Positions 1 through 7,318 of a DNA stretch of 64,000 nucleotides are shown here, one piece after another. How positions within the stretch are numbered: the stretch's first letter is position 1; every line of letters starts with the position of its first letter. The stretch covers positions 1-64,000 of the forward strand of contig FAON01000016.1 in assembly GCA_001485605.1 (NCBI GenBank), read 5' to 3'. Position numbers and translations under genes: made by a program. Source of the stretch: Candidatus Kryptobacter tengchongensis (GTDB taxonomy: Bacteria > Bacteroidota > Ignavibacteria > Kryptoniales > Kryptoniaceae). The notes under the pieces were generated by a model, which was not told where the DNA came from, ran no database searches, and worked only from the letters and a program-made list of their open reading frames with translations.

Positions 1-870
1 TTGTAATTTAATCATTTTTAACTCTTCATCAGTGTGAATCGAACCTGTGAGGGATTGAAACTTGAAGCTTGACCAGATTTGAAATACATATTCGTGACAG
101 TGTGAATCGAACCTGTGAGGGATTGAAACACTAATTGAGCTTGGAAATTACCAGGACGCGTGCGATGTGTGAATCGAACCTGTGAGGGATTGAAACAAAA
201 CAGGTTTCAAATCCCTGGGGAGTTTAATAACTGGTGTGAATCGAACCTGTGAGGGATTGAAACCTTTTTTTGTAATGTTTCAATTATAAATCCTTTCAAT
301 TCACTTGTGTGAATCGAACCTGTGAGGGATTGAAACGTATCGTTGGGGATTTCAAATACCAAATAAAATTTCGTGTGAATCGAACCTGTGAGGGATTGAA
401 ACTTTCCCATACTCCTTTAAACCACTCCCGTTACAATTGTGTGAATCGAACCTGTGAGGGATTGAAACGTTTTTGCTATTTTTTTTACTTATTTTCAAAA
501 TACTGGTGTGAATCGAACCTGTGAGGGATTGAAACATTGCTTGAAAAAATGGGGGTTAACGATTTGGATTATGTGTGAATCGAACCTGTGAGGGATTGAA
601 ACTAAAATAATAATCGCAATCCAAACCCTTCACATCACTGTGTGAATCGAACCTGTGAGGGATTGAAACGCTTCATTTCAAAAACATCGTGGTGTTGCGT
701 TGGCTTGTGTGAATCGAACCTGTGAGGGATTGAAACTGCAAAAAGATGGTAAACTTTTTGAAATTTTGATTTTGTGTGAATCGAACCTGTGAGGGATTGA
801 AACAACTCCTCTTTAGTTCTTATATAAATTCCATTCTTGCGTGTGAATCGTACCTGTGAGGGATTGAAAC
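1..870 (+). CRISPR. CRISPR array, distal (trailer) end, 13 repeats
   Basis: Thirteen 30-nt repeats start at 32, 100, 167, 234, 307, 373, 439, 506, 573, 640, 707, 774 and 841. Each begins GTGTGAATCG and ends GGGATTGAAAC. The first twelve are identical; the last (841-870) has one change (A to T at repeat position 11), the usual sign of the trailer end. Spacers are 36-38 nt, except the fourth (264-306), which is 43 nt. Bases 1-31 look like part of another spacer, so the array continues off the left edge. The 3' end ATTGAAAC matches the 8-nt crRNA 5' handle typical of type I-B/III-like systems, so transcription is probably left to right, with leader and cas genes to the left. No cas gene is in the window, so the subtype is not determined. 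Confidence 0.98.
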
Positions 871-1010
871 CTTCAGAAGGATTGGTAGAAAACCTTGCCT
901 TCCAAAATTTGTTAAAAAAATTAAACCTACTTTTATATCCAATCATTTTCCCTTTCTGATGTGGGGGAATGAAATTATAAGTCAGGTGAGTTTTTGACAA
1001 GCTATAAAAC
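871..1010. other. AT-rich spacer between CRISPR array and flavin operon
   Basis: This stretch holds no convincing gene. It lies just past the degenerate last repeat and before the promoter at 1011. A short match to the 3' half of the repeat (GTGGGGGAATGAAAT, 961-975, 12 of 15 bases) is the only trace of repeat-like sequence. The other half of the repeat is not there, so I do not count it as a repeat. Confidence 0.5.
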
Positions 1011-1039
1011 TTGACTTTTTTGTCTTTCTTTGTTATATT
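1011..1039 (+). promoter_or_regulatory. Sigma70-like promoter of the apbE operon
   Basis: A -35 box TTGACT (1011-1016) and a -10 box TATATT (1034-1039) are separated by 17 nt. The predicted transcript start is near 1046, giving a leader of about 30 nt before the apbE ATG at 1075. This is the clearest promoter in the window. The palindrome at 1042-1060 sits on the predicted start site. Confidence 0.65.
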
Positions 1040-1041
1040 TT

Positions 1042-1060
1042 ATTTAGATTAAATCTAAAT
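1042..1060. promoter_or_regulatory. Palindromic operator over the apbE transcription start
   Basis: A perfect inverted repeat, ATTTAGATT-A-AATCTAAAT, has 9-bp arms around one central base and lies directly after the -10 box. A repressor bound here would block transcription initiation. The shape (TTAGxTTAAxCTAA core) resembles sites of DtxR/MntR-type metalloregulators, whose known sites look like TTAGGTTAACCTAA. That family assignment is inference; no such regulator is encoded in the window, and the NikR at 10208 recognises a different type of site. Confidence 0.6.
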
Positions 1061-1074
1061 AAATATAAGGCAGA

Positions 1075-1989
1075 ATGAACAGATCCATCAAACTTTTCTT
1101 TGCTCTCATCTTGTTTAAGGTTGCGATGGCGCAGGGAACAAGTTATTATCTTATGGGAACATATGCTTACATTGAACTGCCTTCGCAAAATTTGAATCTC
1201 ACTGCTTACAAATATCTAAAGGAAATTGAAATGAAACTTTCCGACTACCTTGACTCTTCAGAGGTTTCAAAGATAAATTTAAATGCTGGGGATAAATTTG
1301 TTAAGGTTTCCGATGTTACGCTTGAAGCGATAAAAAACTCAATTGAAATTTCTCGGAAAACATGGGGCTTTTTTGATGTTACATTTGGAGCTTTAACGAT
1401 CAATGCTAAAAGGTTGGGTAAAATATCGGAAGATAGTGCCCGCAAACTTATTAACTTTATGGATATAGTAATTTCTGGTGATAGCGTAATGCTGGCAAGA
1501 AAAGGAATGTCAATTGACCTTGGAGGGATAGGGAAGGGATTTGCAATTGAAAAAACATATAATTATTTGAAGATAAACTCTGGGTTTATCTCAATTGGTG
1601 GTGACATGAAGGTTTGGGGGCATAAAAGGACGCTTGCAATTAAAAATCCAATAGAAGGTGGTGCGCTTGTTCAAATGATCAATTCAAAAGATGTCAGTAT
1701 TTCAACATCTGGAAATTACCTGAGAAAACATATTGAGACAAGAGATGATAAAATTGTTCAAATAACGGTTGCGCATGAAAACTCAACCTTTGCAGATGCC
1801 TATGCAACTGCTCTTTTCGCAATGTCAAAAGATTTGAAGGAAAAATTTTTGAGTGAAAATCCTGATGTTGGTGTTTTAATGCTTTATGAGGATGGTTCTG
1901 TTTTCATGAATAAGAAATTCAGGGAATTTTTTGAGGTAATAATTTTCAAAGATGCTGCTAAATATATTTCAAAAACAAAAAAGAGGTAA
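1075..1989 (+). CDS. apbE: FAD:protein FMN transferase (ApbE family), exported
   Basis: ApbE transfers FMN from FAD onto a Thr of target proteins outside the cytoplasm. The 304-residue product starts with a signal peptide (about 1-19, ending AMA). It then shows the family landmarks: MGTYAYIEL (27-35), GFFDVTFGAL (98-107), IDLGGIGKGFAIEK (147-160), GGD (175-177), STSGNY (210-215) and ADAYATAL (240-247), with the metal-binding Asp in the last. Length is normal for the family. It is the first gene after the promoter and palindrome. A likely substrate is the FMN-binding protein at 3427, which carries the TGAT attachment motif. The family call is firm; the physiological role of the operon is not known from the sequence. 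Confidence 0.95.
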   Translation: MNRSIKLFFALILFKVAMAQGTSYYLMGTYAYIELPSQNLNLTAYKYLKEIEMKLSDYLDSSEVSKINLNAGDKFVKVSDVTLEAIKNSIEISRKTWGFFDVTFGALTINAKRLGKISEDSARKLINFMDIVISGDSVMLARKGMSIDLGGIGKGFAIEKTYNYLKINSGFISIGGDMKVWGHKRTLAIKNPIEGGALVQMINSKDVSISTSGNYLRKHIETRDDKIVQITVAHENSTFADAYATALFAMSKDLKEKFLSENPDVGVLMLYEDGSVFMNKKFREFFEVIIFKDAAKYISKTKKR

Positions 1990-1993
1990 AGGG

Positions 1994-3358
1994 ATGAGAA
2001 CAAGCTTAAGGATATTGTTTTTTATAAGCATATTGTTCATGTTGATGTTTGATTTTTCATTCGCTCAATCAGAGGAGGAAAAAATTAAGCAAATTGAGGA
2101 GCGAATTAAACGCTTGGAGCTTGAGGTTTTGAAAATTAAAGATATAAATGAGCAAAGAGAGCAGATGGTTCGGGAAATTGAAGCACTCAAGGAAGAAATA
2201 AGACAACTTCGTCTTGAGGTTGCGATGCCGGAAATTGAATTGAAATCATATTTTGGGCTTGGTCCGGCTGCATCAAAAATTTATTATACCCCAAGGGGTC
2301 TCTCAATCGCCGGATATGGTGAGATAACCTATGAGAATTACATTGATAACTCAAAAACTGACAGAGGGGATGTGTTAAGATTTGTACCATACATCGGATA
2401 TAAATTTACAGATAACATTATTGTTAACACTGAACTTGAAATTGAACATGCAGGAATTGGAAATGTTGGGAATAGAAATCCGGAGATTTATGTTGAGTTC
2501 CTGTATGTTGATTTTATTTTACATCCAAGATTTAACATAAGGACTGGTTTATTTCTTATTCCAACCAGTAGGATGAACGAGTTTCATGAACCGCCTGTTT
2601 ATTTTGGGGTGTTGCGTCCAGATGTTGAAAGATTTATAATTCCGACGGTATGGAGGGAACTTGGAGTTATGGTTTATGGTGAGTTCACAAAGGGGTTTTC
2701 TTACAAGGCTGGGATAGTGAATGGCTTGAGGACAGATTTGATAGGTGATTGGATTGCTGGGGGAAGGCAAAGAGGGGCAACAATCAATTTTGATAAATTT
2801 GCAGGAAGTTTTGGAGTTGTTTTTGAAGTTGTTAAGAATCTGACGCTTGCCTCCTCACTTTATTATGGTGCTGGAAGTGATAAAGCGGGTGCAAGCGAGA
2901 GGGGAAGTGAAGATGCAAGATTTTCGCTTTTGACGACCGAGGGCGGAGTTCAACTTAAAAACTTATCTATTAAAGGCTTATTTGCATATGGCAGTGCAAA
3001 AGGCAATGATGTTTACAAAAGTCGGAGTGGAAGAGCAAGCAAGGTCTATGGTTGGTATTTGGAAGCGGGTTATAATTTAATTCCATTAATTAATCCTGAA
3101 ACAGTCATCTCATTTGCTCCATTCGTAAGATATGAAAAGTATAATCTCAACAAAAATGTCTTTACGGGAAATTTAGATCCAACAAAAGATAGAAGTGTAT
3201 TTACAATTGGGCTTGACTTTAAACCGCATCCTCAAGTTGTTATAAAAGCGGATTATCAAATTCGCAACACTGCATCCAATCTCCCCGCAGGTAAGGGAGT
3301 GGGGAAAGATGAATGGAAAATTGATCAGTTTAATATAGGGATTGGTTTTATATTTTAA
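1994..3358 (+). CDS. Outer-membrane porin-like protein with N-terminal coiled coil
   Basis: The 454-residue protein has a signal peptide ending FSFAQ, then a charged heptad-rich coiled coil (about residues 28-80, many Glu/Lys/Arg/Leu). A long region of alternating aromatic and hydrophobic strands follows, ending in FNIGIGFIF, a typical outer-membrane barrel C-terminus with a terminal Phe. This layout resembles OprO/OprP-type or coiled-coil-anchored porins. The ATG at 1994 was chosen over the upstream in-frame start because AGAGGTAAAGGG is a good ribosome site just before it and the signal peptide starts there. It follows apbE by 4 nt, so it is co-transcribed. The substrate is unknown; with an FMN transferase and an FMN protein, transport of metal ions or of an electron shuttle is possible but unproven. 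Confidence 0.75.
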   Translation: MRTSLRILFFISILFMLMFDFSFAQSEEEKIKQIEERIKRLELEVLKIKDINEQREQMVREIEALKEEIRQLRLEVAMPEIELKSYFGLGPAASKIYYTPRGLSIAGYGEITYENYIDNSKTDRGDVLRFVPYIGYKFTDNIIVNTELEIEHAGIGNVGNRNPEIYVEFLYVDFILHPRFNIRTGLFLIPTSRMNEFHEPPVYFGVLRPDVERFIIPTVWRELGVMVYGEFTKGFSYKAGIVNGLRTDLIGDWIAGGRQRGATINFDKFAGSFGVVFEVVKNLTLASSLYYGAGSDKAGASERGSEDARFSLLTTEGGVQLKNLSIKGLFAYGSAKGNDVYKSRSGRASKVYGWYLEAGYNLIPLINPETVISFAPFVRYEKYNLNKNVFTGNLDPTKDRSVFTIGLDFKPHPQVVIKADYQIRNTASNLPAGKGVGKDEWKIDQFNIGIGFIF

Positions 3359-3373
3359 AAGTCATTGAAATTT

Positions 3374-3397
3374 CCCCCAAGCTTTTGGGCTTTGGGG
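3374..3397 (+). terminator. Hairpin between porin and FMN-binding gene
   Basis: CCCCCAAGC and GCTTTGGGG can pair around TTTTGG with one mismatch; an alternative is CCCAA-GCTT-TTGGG. No T-run follows, so it may be a partial terminator or an mRNA-stabilising hairpin that lowers expression of the two downstream genes relative to apbE and the porin. Confidence 0.3.
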
Positions 3398-3426
3398 ATA
3401 AATTTTAAAAATTATTAAGAAGAGAA

Positions 3427-3939
3427 ATGTTAAGTGTTTTCTTGTTAATTTTATTGCTTGCAATTCAAGGTAAGAAACCAGAAGAAGTTTTAAGTGAGAT
3501 TTATCCTAATTCAAAGATTGAGATAAAGAATATTACTATCTCTGATTCACAGGCTGAGAAAGTTAAGGAGTTGTCGGGAATCAAAATTGAAAATAGGCTT
3601 GTTACATTTTATTTGGTTAAGGTGAATTCAAAAATCAAGGCGTATGCTTATGTTGATATTCATATCGTAAGAACTCATCCAGAGGTTGTATTGTATGTTT
3701 TAAATGAGCGTGGGGAGATTGAATTAATACAAATTCTTTCTTTCAAAGAACCACCTGAATATATGGCAGATGATAACTGGCTGAGATATCTTAAGGGCAA
3801 GACAATAGGGAAAGATCTATTAAGATTAAGAAGAGATGTCCCGAACATGACGGGTGCAACTCTTACATCTAAGGCAATAACTGATAACGCAAGGAAAATC
3901 ATAGCTTTGTGGAAAGTAATTTTTGAGGAGGTGAAATGA
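3427..3939 (+). CDS. FMN-binding domain protein, membrane-anchored or exported
   Basis: This 170-residue protein has a short hydrophobic N-terminus (2-14) that could be a signal or anchor. Near its end is the motif TGATLTS (142-148) in the context DVPNMTGATLTSKA. This matches the [S/T]GAT[S/T] motif of FMN_bind domains, where ApbE links FMN through phosphate to a Thr (here probably T145). Related domains occur in NqrC, RnfG and NosR, but the rest of an Nqr or Rnf complex is absent. The gene lies in the apbE operon and overlaps the next gene by 4 nt (ATGA), so a functional pair with the duplicated membrane protein is likely. It is probably a one-electron flavin carrier on the outer face of the cytoplasmic membrane; the partner is inferred. 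Confidence 0.85.
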   Translation: MLSVFLLILLLAIQGKKPEEVLSEIYPNSKIEIKNITISDSQAEKVKELSGIKIENRLVTFYLVKVNSKIKAYAYVDIHIVRTHPEVVLYVLNERGEIELIQILSFKEPPEYMADDNWLRYLKGKTIGKDLLRLRRDVPNMTGATLTSKAITDNARKIIALWKVIFEEVK

Positions 3940-4886
3940 GATTTTTTTGGACTGGAAGTTTAAAGGGTTATAAACCAATTCGTATTGGCATTTTCCTTTT
4001 CACGATTTTTATTTTTTTATTTTGGGCTGGTGCTTTTGTCCATTTTGGATTTAAGTATGGTTACTCAGTTGAGAAAGTTGAAAGATATTTCTTCGGCGAA
4101 TCTGATTTCCCGTTTGAGATTTCAATTGCTCAAATTTATGAAGAAGCACATATAAGTCTTTTTGTGTTTGCTCTTCTTTTCTTGTGTGTTTCCGCTTTAG
4201 TTATCTATTCGGGGATTGATGAAAGGTTTAAACTTGGGTTAATTTTGAGTTTGGCGATCTTGGTTATTTTGTATTCTTTTTCTGATTATATTGTTATTTT
4301 GCTTGGGCGGGGGTATGCTTTTTTGAAAATTTTTGTTTTTTTGCTTTTTCAATGCTTGATTTTTTTGTCATTGGTGATCATTTGGTTTAAAAGGTTGGAG
4401 AATCGTAAGGGTAATGGGGCATCAAAGTTTCTTGCAATTTTAATTTTTTCTTTTGCCCTCTTAAATCTTGCTTTTGTCGGCTTAAATTTTGCATTGTTTG
4501 AGAGAAAAATTGGGTTTAGCATTTCAAATGTGGTTGATTATTATCTGGGTAACCCCGAAAGATTTATGAAGCCAAAATCGCTTTCTGGGCTTGTTGAGGT
4601 TTCATATTTTCATTTTCTGGCAATGGCTTTGTATTTGATAACGCTTATTCATTTCGTTTATATCGTTAGCGATAGGTTTAATATCGCTTTGACAATTTTT
4701 CTTTTTGTTTTTGCTTTTATTGATAATCTTGGTGGAATTTTGATTGTTATGTTTGGGCGGGCATTTGCAGGTGTTAAGTTATTTTCTTTCTTTTTATTTC
4801 AATTTTTACTTTTTCTGTCATCTCTGATTTTGATTTACAGGTTGATAACTTTGAAATTCAACTTCCCCAATCGCGGGCGTATCTGA
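3936..4886 (+). CDS. Membrane protein with tandem-duplicated four-helix unit
   Basis: No named family was recognised. The 316 residues hold about eight hydrophobic helices in two matching halves (about 15-150 and 165-303). Matching segments are [12 protein letters not shown] (43-54) with [12 protein letters not shown] (194-205), EEAHIS (69-74) with EVSYFH (221-226), [10 protein letters not shown] with [10 protein letters not shown], and GRGYAFLK (124-131) with GRAFAGVK (274-281). In the aligned E-x-x-H-x-H-like motif the first copy keeps the first His (H72) and the second copy the second (H226). His residues in helices could bind haem or metal; this is inference. The start overlaps the FMN-binding gene (ATGA) behind a GAGGTGA ribosome site. 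Its 3' end overlaps that of the convergent nadE by 29 bp. Confidence 0.75.
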   Translation: MRFFWTGSLKGYKPIRIGIFLFTIFIFLFWAGAFVHFGFKYGYSVEKVERYFFGESDFPFEISIAQIYEEAHISLFVFALLFLCVSALVIYSGIDERFKLGLILSLAILVILYSFSDYIVILLGRGYAFLKIFVFLLFQCLIFLSLVIIWFKRLENRKGNGASKFLAILIFSFALLNLAFVGLNFALFERKIGFSISNVVDYYLGNPERFMKPKSLSGLVEVSYFHFLAMALYLITLIHFVYIVSDRFNIALTIFLFVFAFIDNLGGILIVMFGRAFAGVKLFSFFLFQFLLFLSSLILIYRLITLKFNFPNRGRI

Positions 4887-5697
4887 AGTCAATGTTTATT
4901 GTCCTATATGAGATCTTTGCAATTATTGGTGGTCTTCTTTTGAATTGGTTTCTTTGAACCATAAGCTTTATCCTTTCTATTGTTTTTCTGTCAAAGCCAA
5001 GTTCAACCAGTTCATCATCCGTTTTTCGTTCATCAATCATAAAGTATAAAAGTTTATCCACAACTTTATAGGATAAACCAAGTTCATCTTCATCAGTTTG
5101 ACCGATCCAGAGGTCTGCGGTTGGTTTTTTGTCAATTATTTTTCTTGGCACGCCGAGTTCTTCGGCAAGTTGCCATACTTGTGTTTTATAGAGGTCCCCA
5201 AGCGGGTTTATTGCGCTTGCCATATCCCCGTAGAGAGTTCCGTATCCAAGCAAAAGCTCTGTTTTATTGCTTGTCCCGATAACAAGAGCTTGTTCTCGTG
5301 CGGATAGATCATATAGAACTATCATTCTCATCCTTGCCATGACATTCCCGCGTCTTATTTTATCCATATCTGGAAATTTTTCAAAGTAGGGGTCGCACAT
5401 CGGGGTTATATCAACAAATTCACTTTTAATTCCAAGGTTTGAGATTACAAGTTTTGCGTCTTCAATGCTATCTGGTGAGCTTGTTTTATATGGCATTATT
5501 ACACCGAGGACATTTTCAGGTCCAAGTGCTTCAGCAGAAAGGTAAGCCGAAACGGCTGAGTCAACACCTCCAGAAACGCCGATGACTCCTTTTTTGAGCC
5601 CGAACCTTGTTGTTTCTTTTCTAATGAAATCAACCAAAATTTTTCGGACTATTTTCATATTAAGCTTTAAATCCTTCGCTTTTTCAAGTATCTCCAT
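4858..5697 (-). CDS. nadE: NH3-dependent NAD+ synthetase
   Basis: This enzyme amidates deamido-NAD to NAD with ATP and ammonia in the cytoplasm. The 279-residue protein has the N-type ATP-pyrophosphatase loop SGGVDSA (42-48), [14 protein letters not shown] and [13 protein letters not shown], all typical of NadE. There is no N-terminal glutaminase (nitrilase) domain, so ammonia is the direct donor. GAAGG precedes the ATG. It is the last gene of a minus-strand run with the sugar dehydrogenase/acetyltransferase fusion (35 nt upstream) and SppA. Its end overlaps the end of the convergent membrane-protein gene, so transcription interference between the operons is possible. Confidence 0.95.
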   Translation of the reverse strand: MEILEKAKDLKLNMKIVRKILVDFIRKETTRFGLKKGVIGVSGGVDSAVSAYLSAEALGPENVLGVIMPYKTSSPDSIEDAKLVISNLGIKSEFVDITPMCDPYFEKFPDMDKIRRGNVMARMRMIVLYDLSAREQALVIGTSNKTELLLGYGTLYGDMASAINPLGDLYKTQVWQLAEELGVPRKIIDKKPTADLWIGQTDEDELGLSYKVVDKLLYFMIDERKTDDELVELGFDRKTIERIKLMVQRNQFKRRPPIIAKISYRTINIDFRYARDWGS

Positions 5698-5732
5698 GTT
5701 TTGCCTTCTTTTTGTTTTAAAATGTCAGTTTT

Positions 5733-7316
5733 TTAAGATTCAACTAAACTTACTTTATTTTTACTTTTCTTGTAAATTCTACCGCATTTTCCACACGAGG
5801 CTTTTCCTTTTTTAAAATTCAACTTTTCACCGCATTCACATACCCAACCACTTAACTTTGCGGGGACGCCAGTTACAATTGCATAATCTGGAACATCTTT
5901 TGTTACGACAGCTCCTGCGCCGATCATTGCCCATTTTCCAATTGTTATTCCGCAAAGAATTGTTGCATTTGCCCCAATTGTTGCTCCTTCTTTCACAAGT
6001 GTCGGAATCCATTTTCCTCCTTTGGGATATTTTGCTCTTGGGTTTAGGTCGTTTGTAAATACGGCTGATGGTCCAACGAAGACATAATCCTCAAGCGTTA
6101 CAAGGTCATAAACCGAGACATTGTTTTGGAGCTTTACGCCATTTCCAAGCACTGCTCTTGATCCAATGAAACAGTTTTGTCCAATTATACAATTTTTCCC
6201 GATTTTTGCGCCTTTCATTATATGTGAAAAGTGCCATATTTTTGTCCCTTCGCCTATCTCACATGGTTCGTCAATTATTGCTGTTTCATGGGCATAGAAT
6301 TTTTTATCCATCTTTAAGGTCATTCCATTATTTTGTAATGATTTCACCGCAAGCTCAAGGACTTTAAGGACATTCAAAGCTTCGTATCCATCCGTTAAAG
6401 GTTTTGTTCTTTTGTTAACACACTCAATAAAGTGGATGCATGCGTTTTTTAATGGTTCTTCATTTGGGATTTTAATTATTTCTGGGTTTGCTTTTTTAGC
6501 TATTGGTAGATTGCCTTCCCATTCAATTTTGTGGGAATAGAGGACGAGCTTATCTTCAGGTTCGGTATCATCAAAAACAGCCATTTTTTTTGTTCCGATG
6601 ACGATAAGTTTCTGTTCTTTGTATGGATGAAGCCAGCTGACGAAGATGTGAGCCCTTATGTCGTTTTTGAATTCAAGATATGTTAAAGTGATATCGCATG
6701 GAATTTTGGGGTTTGTTTTTTTATCGGCGTCATTGGAGAAAAGATAATTTTCCCCAACGGATAAAATTTTGTTTGGCATTTCTCCTATGATTGAAAGTAT
6801 AAGCGAAACATCGTGTGGTGCAAAGCTCCACAATATGTTTTCTTCTTTTCTAAATTTGCCGAAATTTAATCTATTTGAGTAGATGTATTTTATCTCACCA
6901 ATTTCTCCAGATTGAATTAATTTCTTTAATTTTACGATAGCGGGATGATATTGAAGGACATGGTCAACCATAAGAATCAGATTTTTCTCCTCGGCGATTT
7001 TCACAAGTTCAATGGCATCTTCAAGTTTTAGTGCAAGCGGTTTTTCAACGAAAACATCTCTTCCAGATAAGAGGAAAATCTTGGCGAGTTCAAAGTGCGT
7101 CTCTGATGGTGTAGCGATTGCGACTGCTCTTATATCTGGGTCATTTATAACTTCATCAATTGAAGTTGTATATTTTGCTGGGAATTTATTTTTTAGTTCG
7201 TCAAAATTTGTTCTGTTGATATCGCACACGGTTTTTAAAGCGCCGATCTCAAAAAAATTTCTCACAAGATTTTTGCCCCAACTTCCAGAGCCGATGACGG
7301 CGACGAATTTTTCCAT
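5733..7316 (-). CDS. Sugar dehydrogenase / N-acetyltransferase fusion with zinc ribbon
   Basis: Three parts are fused in 527 residues. Residues 1-330 are a Gfo/Idh/MocA dehydrogenase, with the nucleotide loop GSGSWG (9-14) and the family EKP motif (91-93). Residues about 338-490 are a left-handed beta-helix acyltransferase of hexapeptide repeats, such as [14 protein letters not shown]. Residues 491-512 form a zinc ribbon with C493-x-C495 and C508-x-x-C511. In WlbA/WlbB-type pathways these two enzymes act on UDP-GlcNAc-derived uronic acids: WlbA oxidises C3 and WlbB acetylates the resulting 3-amino group. The product would be an amino-sugar acid for LPS or another surface glycan. The aminotransferase between the two steps is not in the window, so the exact sugar is unknown. 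The start lies 2 nt after the sppA stop. Confidence 0.85.
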   Translation of the reverse strand: MEKFVAVIGSGSWGKNLVRNFFEIGALKTVCDINRTNFDELKNKFPAKYTTSIDEVINDPDIRAVAIATPSETHFELAKIFLLSGRDVFVEKPLALKLEDAIELVKIAEEKNLILMVDHVLQYHPAIVKLKKLIQSGEIGEIKYIYSNRLNFGKFRKEENILWSFAPHDVSLILSIIGEMPNKILSVGENYLFSNDADKKTNPKIPCDITLTYLEFKNDIRAHIFVSWLHPYKEQKLIVIGTKKMAVFDDTEPEDKLVLYSHKIEWEGNLPIAKKANPEIIKIPNEEPLKNACIHFIECVNKRTKPLTDGYEALNVLKVLELAVKSLQNNGMTLKMDKKFYAHETAIIDEPCEIGEGTKIWHFSHIMKGAKIGKNCIIGQNCFIGSRAVLGNGVKLQNNVSVYDLVTLEDYVFVGPSAVFTNDLNPRAKYPKGGKWIPTLVKEGATIGANATILCGITIGKWAMIGAGAVVTKDVPDYAIVTGVPAKLSGWVCECGEKLNFKKGKASCGKCGRIYKKSKNKVSLVES

Positions 7317-7318
7317 TT

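Noticed and set aside
961-975. Half-match to the CRISPR repeat (GTGGGGGAATGAAAT)
   Set aside because: Only the 3' half resembles the repeat (12 of 15); the other half is unrelated and the spacing does not suit a spacer.
207-1000. Several open frames across the CRISPR array, on both strands
   Set aside because: They repeat the same translated motif because they read through the repeats; no ribosome sites or independent content.
4858-4886. 29-bp overlap of convergent gene ends as a regulatory feature
   Set aside because: Short convergent overlaps are common in compact genomes (another is at 41085-41104); nothing else suggests antisense control.
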